From NCBI GenBank assembly GCA_903852495.1, contig CAINRC010000027.1, positions 1 to 64,000 on the forward strand: 64,000 nucleotides of DNA, in the 5' to 3' direction. The position numbers and the translations under genes were made by a program. The notes beneath the pieces were generated by a model. It was not told the DNA's origin. It saw nothing but the letters and a program-made list of their open reading frames with translations, and made no database searches. Of this stretch, positions 23,990 through 31,196 are shown piece after piece (position 1 is the first letter of the stretch; the number at the start of each line of letters is the position of its first letter). This DNA is from an uncultured Geobacteraceae bacterium (GTDB taxonomy: Bacteria > Desulfobacterota > Desulfuromonadia > Geobacterales > Pseudopelobacteraceae).

Positions 23990-25282
23990 TTATTTCCGTG
24001 TGCTGCGTCTCTCAAAAAGGCGCAGTATTATCAACGTGACCCAGGCGACAATCAGTAGTCCAACGGCAAAAAAACTGTAAGACACCGGCCACGGGATATT
24101 CTTGGTCATCATGGAGAACTCGGACATGCCGCCGATACCGGCAATCACATTGAGCGGCATGAAGATTACGCTCAGTATGGTTAATCTGTAAAGAACTCTG
24201 TTTTGATTGATGTTGATAAAACCAACTGTTGCGTCCATTAAAAAGTTGATCTTATCGAATAGAAAAGCGGTGTGCCCGTCCAGCGACTCAATGTCACGCA
24301 GGATCTGTTGAGCATCTTCAAGTTGGCTCACTGAAAGTAACTTTCTACGGATCAGAAAGGTGAGCGCACGACGGGTATCGAGAACATTCCTGCGGATGCG
24401 ACCGTTCAAATCTTCCCCTTCTGCAATATCAGCCAGGGTTTTAGCAGCTTCTTTATCGGTAATAGTCTCGCTGAGCACTTTCTTGCCAACTTCACCCAGT
24501 GCTGAATATATTTCTTCAAGCGAGTCCGCAGAATACTCTACGTCGGCGGCATACAGATCCAGGAGCATGCCCATACCGTCAGAGACGTATCCGGTCTGGA
24601 TACGTGCCCGTAACCGCTGGAGTCTGAAAACAGGTAACTCTTCCGAGCGCACAGAGAAAAGTATATCCCGGAACAGAATAAACGCTACTGGAACGTTGCG
24701 GGAATCGCCTTCACGATCAAGCAAAAAATCAGAATGAAGATGAATTTCACCGTTCTCTTCAACATAGAATCGAGCACTGGATTCGATATCAGTGAGATCT
24801 TCCGGGTCGGGCAGTTCCAGTCCAAAATAGTTTCCGATCTTGCGCCGGTCTGCTCTGGTGGTTCCCACCAGGTCAACCCAGATTGGCTGGATCTCTTCCA
24901 GGTCTTCCACCTGTTCAATAGTGGTCTGGCACAGGCGACCCTGTCGCAATTCAAAGGCGTTCACCACACAGGCAGAGCCCAGATAACTGCTACGACTGGC
25001 CAGAGTATCCCGGGTACCGTCAGATACTTCATCCAGGATATCGTCCATTCGCTCGTCGTCAATCTGCCCCCAGACCAGAAACAGATCCTCAGGAGACAGT
25101 TCATCGAGTATCTCGGCGATCCCGTCCGGATCCAGCCGCTCAAACAGCAACCGCAGCTCGACCAGATGCTGCCTCTGCACCATGGTTTCCACCAAATCCT
25201 GGCGCGGCATGGCCTGTTTGCGGACCATTTCTTCTACAAGTTTGTGCTTGGACAACAGATCCTGAACAATTTTAAGAGACAT
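23990..25282 (-). CDS. CorA-family divalent cation transporter with MgtE_N-like N-terminal domain
   Basis: The 430-residue protein starts with about 100 residues of MgtE-N-type helical repeats (LDPDGIAEILDELSPEDLF, IDDERMDDILDEV). A CorA cytoplasmic funnel domain follows, and two C-terminal membrane helices (about 355-420). The CorA selectivity signature GMN, normally IAGIYGMN, appears here as IAGIGGMS, so the key Asn is replaced by Ser. Transport of Mg2+ or another divalent metal is likely, but selectivity may differ. The gene lies 36 bp upstream of the ParA gene. Polyphosphate binds Mg2+ strongly, which could explain its place here. Confidence 0.8.
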   Translation of the reverse strand: MSLKIVQDLLSKHKLVEEMVRKQAMPRQDLVETMVQRQHLVELRLLFERLDPDGIAEILDELSPEDLFLVWGQIDDERMDDILDEVSDGTRDTLASRSSYLGSACVVNAFELRQGRLCQTTIEQVEDLEEIQPIWVDLVGTTRADRRKIGNYFGLELPDPEDLTDIESSARFYVEENGEIHLHSDFLLDREGDSRNVPVAFILFRDILFSVRSEELPVFRLQRLRARIQTGYVSDGMGMLLDLYAADVEYSADSLEEIYSALGEVGKKVLSETITDKEAAKTLADIAEGEDLNGRIRRNVLDTRRALTFLIRRKLLSVSQLEDAQQILRDIESLDGHTAFLFDKINFLMDATVGFININQNRVLYRLTILSVIFMPLNVIAGIGGMSEFSMMTKNIPWPVSYSFFAVGLLIVAWVTLIILRLFERRSTRK

Positions 25283-25410
25283 TCTAAAACATCCTTTGCA
25301 GAGAGTGTCTTGCTACGAGTGGTTGCACAAACAGAGACCGTGGCTTTACATCCACAACAGTCAGGCACACCGGTGCATTATTTATGTCTTTAAGAATTTT
25401 AAAGACGTAT

Positions 25411-25593
25411 TTATTCTTCAGGCAGCAGACTACCCGTTGTCAGATCTCGTTCTTTCTCGCACATCGGGCAGATATAAAACGTTGCCGGAAGATTCATGTC
25501 ACAGCACGTCCAGTTCGCAGAACCAGCGCCTTTCTCGGCACTATCCCACGGGTACGGGTCCCGGTTATAATCGTGTCCTATTTTTTTAGACAT
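25411..25593 (-). CDS. Small Cys-rich protein
   Basis: The 60-residue protein starts at the ATG at 25593 with AAGGAG 6 nt upstream, overlapping the end of the hydrolase gene by 8 bp. It contains TCCD (residues 33-36) and CPMC (46-49), a possible zinc ribbon, and many acidic residues at the C-terminus. No family is recognised. The overlap places it in the same operon as the hydrolase. Confidence 0.6.
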   Translation of the reverse strand: MSKKIGHDYNRDPYPWDSAEKGAGSANWTCCDMNLPATFYICPMCEKERDLTTGSLLPEE

Positions 25594-26713
25594 GTTCTGC
25601 TCCTTGATCGTTACCAGAATACAAGCCTGCCGCACGGGGCACGGCGTTGCCAGAAAGGGTACGAGAATCTTTCACCTTTTCAACCACGTGACGGATCGCC
25701 TCCACTACCTGCAGCGCATATTTCCGCCGGGTGACAAGTGTCACGTGGTCAGCGCCCTTGACGGCGAAATGAATGCTGTCGGATGACAGATTGGCGAGCT
25801 CACTTTGCAATTCAGGATGGCCGGGTAAAACGCCCTTGGCCGCAGACACTACTGCCAGAGGTGTACCCGCCAGACCTCTGGTACTGCGAACCTCAGCACA
25901 GATGGTTTCCCACGCAAGCGACTCATCACGCGTTGTCTTGAGGTGTTGGTGCGTGGCAAGGAAAGACATCGCCTCCGCTACCTGCCGTGCAGGCAGTCCT
26001 TCCGACCAGACGTTAAAGATCCCGGCAAGACGGATGTATCCAAGTCGTGTCAGCATGGGTACGGCTTCGAGAAAACGGAATCCGCTGCGCATATGGGTGG
26101 AAATAGCAGCACTGCGCAGATGCTGATCCGGGTGAACGGCATCCAGCAACACCATCCCGGCCACCTCATTCGGGTAAAGATCGGCGAAGACCCGAATTAA
26201 GAGGCCTCCCATGGAGTGACCGACAAGCACGTAAGGAGGGGGGACAGAGGACTGCAGCAGGATACTGCGCAGCCGCCTTGCTGCCAGAACGGCAGACTTT
26301 TGAGCGCTGTCCGGCCCGCTCCAGCCGAGTCCACCCCGATCATAGGAAACGACACGACAGAATTTGGCCACTTCTGGTTGAATCCATCCCCACGCGGAAG
26401 ACATCCCTCCGAGGCCGGCCTCAAGAACTACTGAAGGGCCGAAGCAGCCTGTCGTATGCACATGCAGCCGGCAACCATCGGCCTCAAGGAACCGTCCGGG
26501 AGGTTGGAGACTGTACCGATCACGTGCAGTTGCCACTGCCTGATACATCGCACCGAACCCGGTAAGGCAGGGGATAATAGCGGCAAGGCTCCGATATTTC
26601 CAACGTTCTCCCGGAGAAAATTGATGTTTTTTCCGGTATTCGTAGGGGGCCCCCGAGACGTCCACCACCGTTAAAAGGCCGGGTACTATCTCCCCGGAAT
26701 TGTCGACAGCCAT
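25586..26713 (-). CDS. Alpha/beta hydrolase
   Basis: The 375-residue protein has an N-terminal extension of about 60 residues with one hydrophobic stretch (SLAAIIPCLTGFGA), perhaps a membrane anchor. A classical alpha/beta hydrolase domain follows: VVLEAGLGG (oxyanion region), SYDRGGLGWS, nucleophile elbow GHSMGG, and a late acid and HV histidine (KGADHVTLV). Substrate cannot be told from sequence. Esterase or lipase activity on lipid substrates would suit the phospholipase-like and decarboxylase-like neighbours. It has GGAG before the ATG and follows the peptidase gene by 3 bp. Confidence 0.8.
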   Translation of the reverse strand: MAVDNSGEIVPGLLTVVDVSGAPYEYRKKHQFSPGERWKYRSLAAIIPCLTGFGAMYQAVATARDRYSLQPPGRFLEADGCRLHVHTTGCFGPSVVLEAGLGGMSSAWGWIQPEVAKFCRVVSYDRGGLGWSGPDSAQKSAVLAARRLRSILLQSSVPPPYVLVGHSMGGLLIRVFADLYPNEVAGMVLLDAVHPDQHLRSAAISTHMRSGFRFLEAVPMLTRLGYIRLAGIFNVWSEGLPARQVAEAMSFLATHQHLKTTRDESLAWETICAEVRSTRGLAGTPLAVVSAAKGVLPGHPELQSELANLSSDSIHFAVKGADHVTLVTRRKYALQVVEAIRHVVEKVKDSRTLSGNAVPRAAGLYSGNDQGAEHV

Positions 26714-26716
26714 GCG

Positions 26717-27625
26717 TTACTCCGTGACCCGTGCTATCTCAGCGACCGCCCCGCAGGTGGCGCGACATACCTTTGCTGCAAATTCAAGATTTAGCGTGGT
26801 CAGGGTGTCAGTCGGCAGATGGAAGTTAGGATTGCGAAAGTTTGTCGTGTCGGTCACCATGATTGCCTTGAAACCTTCGTCCCAGAAAGATGCATGATCG
26901 GACCGCCGACTGTCCGGGAGCAGTTCACCGTTACCGGGTACTTCCAATACAACATGTGGAAGATCGCCCCGATATTTTTCTGCTGCCCGTGTGAAAAGTT
27001 TCAACAGTTCCCTTGACCGTTCGTTACCAACAACAGCTATGAAGTCACCAGCCTCGGGGATCGAGATTGGAACACCCGGCGGAACCGACTGGATGGCAGT
27101 ATCTCCGGCATAGGCTACCGATTCGAGTACCAGTACGCCTTCGATGTCCCAGCCGTTTTCGCGGGCGTGGCATGCCAATGCCCGGCTTCCTCGCGTCCCT
27201 GAGCAGGGATTGTCGTCATGTTCATTCTCTTCGAGACAAACGCCGATGAAATGGACGGTCCGCTCAAACCGGAATTTTGCCAGCACCCGGGCTACCTCCA
27301 GCAGTACCGCCACCCCGCTGGCGTTGTCATCGGCGCCAGGAGACCCGGCGACAGTGTCGTAATGGGCAAGAACCAATACCCTTTCATGCGGACAATGGGA
27401 CCCGCTCCGGGTGGCTAGTATGTTTCGAAAGATGCGGCCATTATCAGGGAAATAATGATCCGTGACTTCATAGCCAAGTGAGCTGAGCGACTCCGTTATA
27501 TGAAGTGCTGCTTGCTCAAGTGCTTCAGGAGCCATCTCCGGATGCCGCACCCCTTCAAGCGCCTTGATGTGTCCGCGAATATTGTCAATTGAAACCGTTT
27601 CCACGATTAATTCAATTGGAACCAT
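26717..27625 (-). CDS. M28-family zinc aminopeptidase-like protein
   Basis: The 302-residue protein shows the M28 metal ligands in order: LAHYDTV (His, Asp), GADDNASGVA (bridging Asp), CLEENEHDD (catalytic Glu pair), VLESVAY and a final FHLPTDT His. No signal peptide is visible, so it is probably cytoplasmic. The family includes aminopeptidases and glutaminyl cyclases. Its role among lipid-related genes is unclear. The short gaps on both sides show it belongs to the long minus-strand operon. Confidence 0.85.
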   Translation of the reverse strand: MVPIELIVETVSIDNIRGHIKALEGVRHPEMAPEALEQAALHITESLSSLGYEVTDHYFPDNGRIFRNILATRSGSHCPHERVLVLAHYDTVAGSPGADDNASGVAVLLEVARVLAKFRFERTVHFIGVCLEENEHDDNPCSGTRGSRALACHARENGWDIEGVLVLESVAYAGDTAIQSVPPGVPISIPEAGDFIAVVGNERSRELLKLFTRAAEKYRGDLPHVVLEVPGNGELLPDSRRSDHASFWDEGFKAIMVTDTTNFRNPNFHLPTDTLTTLNLEFAAKVCRATCGAVAEIARVTE

Positions 27626-27660
27626 ACGTCCCGTCCCCTTTCACCGCTATCGGCTCTTAA

Positions 27661-28599
27661 CTAATCCCAAAATACAAGAGTGCCATGCTCGTCGCGGCCG
27701 GAGTCCAGATTCCAGTTACTGAACAATGGTACAGGATTCGAATCCCCGGAACAAATGGCCTGCTCCACCAAACTCCACACCGCCGCAACATTGTCAACGG
27801 CCTGGTCGAAGATATCGTCATAATCAAGGTGATACGGACTTTCTGTCGGCACTAATTGATCGCTAATGTACTGCCGGCTGACTTTCTTGTATGCCGGATA
27901 GGTAAGGCCGATTTTTGCCGCAATAACATCGGCAAGGGGGAAGAGTTTCACCTCGCCGGCCTTGCAATCAACAGTTTTGGCAATAAATTCCCCATGCCAT
28001 CTGGCACTGTCCGGAGGATGCGTAGCGAACAGCTCCGGATGGACATCTTCAAGCATCCCTTCCCAGAGCGAGACGATATCCCGATCCAGCCTGGTTCTGT
28101 CCTCAGAATCACCGCACCGTGCAACGGTAAGGGCAAAATCGTCCGACTCCCCGATTTCCCCGAGATTCATCCTGCGGAATATATAACTGTCCTGGTTCAT
28201 TTCACAGATGCGGTGGTGACGCTGGTTTTCAGCATACACACCCACTTTGGCCTGTACTATGGGATGGATGGTCACATCGGCAGCAACATGCGCGCAGTAT
28301 CCAAACAACCATGCCAACTGTTTGTCACGTGCGATTCCTTTCCCCGCTCTGATGCGTATAATGCCACTTGAAATCATATCGCACGCCCGAGTGTAATGCA
28401 TGGCGTCGGCCCAATTCGTGGCGGTGGCGTTTTCCCGTACAAGGTTGGGATAATCCGGGCTTACAGCACCCAAGGCACTGTAAGGAAAATATTCCCTCAG
28501 GACACGGTAAGACTCTGACGAGGGAGAAAATATTCTCTCAAGTCTGTCGGGTTGCATCAGTTCGTGTAGCAGTGTGATGTGAGCATAGGGGCCCGCCAT
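27661..28599 (-). CDS. Zinc-dependent phospholipase C-like protein
   Basis: The 312-residue protein starts at the ATG at 28599 (GGGAGG, spacing 4); an ATG at 28623 lies before that site. It has the zinc-PLC pattern of spaced His/Asp/Trp ligands: AGPYAHITLLHEL, GAVSPDYPN, WADAMHYTR, FGYCAHVAADVTIHP and HHRICEMNQD. No signal peptide is present, unlike secreted clostridial alpha-toxin-type enzymes. Phospholipid head-group removal, giving diacylglycerol and a phosphorylated alcohol, is the expected chemistry and fits phosphate recovery from membrane lipids. Confidence 0.75.
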   Translation of the reverse strand: MAGPYAHITLLHELMQPDRLERIFSPSSESYRVLREYFPYSALGAVSPDYPNLVRENATATNWADAMHYTRACDMISSGIIRIRAGKGIARDKQLAWLFGYCAHVAADVTIHPIVQAKVGVYAENQRHHRICEMNQDSYIFRRMNLGEIGESDDFALTVARCGDSEDRTRLDRDIVSLWEGMLEDVHPELFATHPPDSARWHGEFIAKTVDCKAGEVKLFPLADVIAAKIGLTYPAYKKVSRQYISDQLVPTESPYHLDYDDIFDQAVDNVAAVWSLVEQAICSGDSNPVPLFSNWNLDSGRDEHGTLVFWD

Positions 28600-28631
28600 G
28601 TAACCTCCCTGAATTTTGTCCATTGTACGTA

Positions 28632-29156
28632 CTATATTTCATAACCCTTATCTTCTGGGCTGTTTTTCCCCGCAGCTATCATCAGTATGCCGTAGGCGAT
28701 CAGGAGTATCGGAATGGCAGTTACCAGCCAAGCGGCAAGCGATTTGACCGTTATCCAGCCAAGTATATTCAATGAGGTCAGGCCTGGACCGTGAAGCAAT
28801 GCCGACAGCATCTGCTTCGGAATCGTCGGCCCCCAGGGGAACAGCCACTCGCCAAGTTTAAAAAATGGAATCAGCAATACCAGTTGAACCGGATAGAGGA
28901 GATAGTTCACCGTCTGCAGTGCAACCTGGTTGAGGCCGAAAAGGTACGCCAGCATGATGCCGATGAACGATGTACCCCACAGAAGCGGCATCGTTCCCAG
29001 AGCGATCCCGAGGCAAAGTGTCAGTACCAGTTTTTCGGGTGTCATCCCGCAGGTCATGACGGAGCGTAATCGTTGTGCTACAGGGTGGGCATTTCGCTGC
29101 CACACATTCTTCAACGTTCGTACGGCGGACAAACTAAATCCGGTCCTGATGCACAT
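28632..29156 (-). CDS. DUF2062 membrane protein
   Basis: The 174-residue protein has the DUF2062 pattern: CGMTPEKLVLTLCLGIALGTMP, then GLNQVALQTVNYLLYPVQL. Three or four membrane segments are predicted. Members are small inner-membrane proteins, sometimes fused to glycosyltransferases, and their function is unknown. It overlaps the 3' end of the preceding gene by 23 bp. No good ribosome binding site is seen at the ATG at 29156, so a later start is possible. Confidence 0.75.
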   Translation of the reverse strand: MCIRTGFSLSAVRTLKNVWQRNAHPVAQRLRSVMTCGMTPEKLVLTLCLGIALGTMPLLWGTSFIGIMLAYLFGLNQVALQTVNYLLYPVQLVLLIPFFKLGEWLFPWGPTIPKQMLSALLHGPGLTSLNILGWITVKSLAAWLVTAIPILLIAYGILMIAAGKNSPEDKGYEI

Positions 29157-30186
29157 GGAAACGGAGCGTGGCGCCAGTTACCGTACTGCGTCCAGTGTAG
29201 TAGAATAATACCAGCCAGATGATCTGTAGAAAGAGAATCAGCGCCGGATTCCAGAGGCTTTTCAGGCCGACTGAAAGATCAGGCAGACCGGTCGGCTCAT
29301 GGGCGAGGAAGAAAGCTGCCGCAATGGCATAAACAACGCCGACCATTCCCATGATCTGATACGCAGAAATGGAACCTGTGCCCCGGTAGTCGGCACGGAG
29401 GGTCTCGGAAAACGAACGCCACCCCTGGGTAGCGATGGTGGCGAGCAGAAATGCTCCCGTAAGATGCGATGACAGATACATTCCGGCCGCAATCAGGCCG
29501 CTGATGGTGTAGAAAACAGCGGTTACCGCTTGGATGGGAATCACCTCGGTCGCCTCCAACCCCCCGGCATACGCAATTTTTTTGGTACTGCCGAAGAACA
29601 CGAAGCTGCGTCCCCTGAACAGTCGTTTCAGTAGAACCGAGCTGGTCGCAAGCGGTTTCCCGTAGCAGCAGCCAAAGCTGATGCAGGCCATCCTCCCCAA
29701 TCCTTCACCAAAGGCGTAGGCAATGGCGATGGCTGCATACGCCGACATGATCGGAATATGAAAAGCCAGCAGCTCGCCAGCGGTGCGGTTGATGGCCGTT
29801 ATTACGAACGGGGCAATCAGGATGCCGACGAAAACAGCTCCGCCAACCGTAAACGTGTGGGCCTTCTTCTCTACAATCCGGGCCACTAACCGCGATGCCG
29901 GCACGCAACAGCAGAGCATGGCCGCCGCCAGGATGGCCGTGCCAATAGGCGGGACACCAGCCGCTCCCATCAGCACCAGCAACACTGCCACTGCAACCAG
30001 ATAGGCGTTGGCGGTAAGCAGACCATACCAGGTGAAGTTAATGCCACTCCATTCCCTTTCCCCAGTGATGACTGACGGAACTGAAGCAAATATTTGCCAC
30101 TTCTCGCCCGGCAGCTTTTTAAATCCCCACCAGAAATAGGCGGTCAGAAGTATGAGTGCGGAAATAATTGTTACGGTTTCAATCAT
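29134..30186 (-). CDS. Lgt-like (prolipoprotein diacylglyceryl transferase family) membrane protein
   Basis: The 350-residue protein has about nine membrane segments and the Lgt-like motif GRMACISFGCCYGKP in the middle, where true Lgt has GRIGCFLAGCCYG-type sequence. The rest is diverged, so transfer of a diacylglyceryl group to lipoproteins is not certain. Chemistry on phosphatidylglycerol or a related lipid is plausible. Its ATG shares the A of the upstream TAA stop (TAATG), so it is translationally coupled to the decarboxylase-like gene. Confidence 0.6.
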   Translation of the reverse strand: MIETVTIISALILLTAYFWWGFKKLPGEKWQIFASVPSVITGEREWSGINFTWYGLLTANAYLVAVAVLLVLMGAAGVPPIGTAILAAAMLCCCVPASRLVARIVEKKAHTFTVGGAVFVGILIAPFVITAINRTAGELLAFHIPIMSAYAAIAIAYAFGEGLGRMACISFGCCYGKPLATSSVLLKRLFRGRSFVFFGSTKKIAYAGGLEATEVIPIQAVTAVFYTISGLIAAGMYLSSHLTGAFLLATIATQGWRSFSETLRADYRGTGSISAYQIMGMVGVVYAIAAAFFLAHEPTGLPDLSVGLKSLWNPALILFLQIIWLVLFYYTGRSTVTGATLRFHVHQDRI

Positions 30187-31196
30187 TAGTTCCTCCCCGA
30201 TACCGACGATTTACGTGCTGTGCCGAGCAGCGACCTCACCCGGATATCCGTCTCAATAAGCGGCTTTTGAAACCCCTGGGTGAATCGGCTCGACACATTC
30301 GGTTTGTCCATGTTGTCCAGAATGTCCCCGGCAAAATCGATACGTCCCTCCTGAAAAACCAGTATGTCGGTGCTGCTCCCCGGGCGGTACAGGCTCTTGG
30401 GCTGTCCCTTCTGCAGGAACATCCCCTTTGTTATCGGCTGCGGTGAGTTATATGCCTCCGAGCTGTATGCCTGAACGATGTCGCCGATCATCAAGGCTAC
30501 TACTTCGATCATTGCCACCAGTCCGACTCCGGTGCCATTTGGCACATCCGTATCAATTATAGTAACGACCCGCTTGTTTTTTGAATACGGTGTCGCAACG
30601 GCAACAACCGCAGTCGGGTTACAGGAATGATAAACTCCGTCGATGGCGTAGGAGTCAACCACCTGACCGGACACCGGGGTGTGGTTGTAGTGGTACTTGT
30701 CGGGTGTCAGGCGAAATACCGCAAAATCTCCGCCGCAAAAGGCTCGGTGCCATACAGTGTTGCCAACACCGAACAGCTCTTCAAAAGAGAAAAACTTCTC
30801 TTTCAGGAAGAGCAGCGATGTCTCGTGGAAAGAGCCTACCAGCACCCGCGCATCGGCAGGGGATACGACCGCATCGGTATCAGCCGGCATGGGGCGGCAT
30901 TCCCAGTAGCGGATTCTCCGCTCGAATACCTTTCGAAGCGTATCCAGTTGTGACAAGGGATCAAGGCACTCAGAAAGGTTGATGCTGCAGTTCTCCAGAA
31001 AGGTGCGATCAGATAGAACGGGTCGGTCATAATTGACCAGGCTCAGAACATGGGACGACCAACTGCTGGTTAAAATTCTGAAGAGCTTCGTACTGCTTTC
31101 GCGCACGTCATGGTAGAGTAACCGAACCATGCGGTCTCCGATCAATTGCTCGGTGACAACTCTGCCGCTATACCGCTCGATATACTGATGCATCAT
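30186..31196 (-). CDS. Phosphatidylserine decarboxylase-like protein
   Basis: The 336-residue protein starts at the ATG at 31196 with AAAGGAG 8 nt upstream. It carries the PSD-family pattern: VVSPADARV, then the His motif DKYHYNHTPVSG, and near the C-terminus PGSSTDILVFQ in place of the LGST autocleavage site that forms the pyruvoyl group. The serine needed for self-processing is therefore present. It is longer at the N-terminus than bacterial PSDs. It may decarboxylate phosphatidylserine or another amino-acid-containing substrate. It overlaps the large upstream gene by about 29 bp. Confidence 0.8.
   Translation of the reverse strand: MMHQYIERYSGRVVTEQLIGDRMVRLLYHDVRESSTKLFRILTSSWSSHVLSLVNYDRPVLSDRTFLENCSINLSECLDPLSQLDTLRKVFERRIRYWECRPMPADTDAVVSPADARVLVGSFHETSLLFLKEKFFSFEELFGVGNTVWHRAFCGGDFAVFRLTPDKYHYNHTPVSGQVVDSYAIDGVYHSCNPTAVVAVATPYSKNKRVVTIIDTDVPNGTGVGLVAMIEVVALMIGDIVQAYSSEAYNSPQPITKGMFLQKGQPKSLYRPGSSTDILVFQEGRIDFAGDILDNMDKPNVSSRFTQGFQKPLIETDIRVRSLLGTARKSSVSGRN

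Noticed and set aside
25386-25406. GTCTTTAA-GAATT-TTAAAGAC hairpin after the 60-residue Cys-rich gene as terminator
   Set aside because: The stem is AT-rich and no T run follows on the minus strand. It may be chance.
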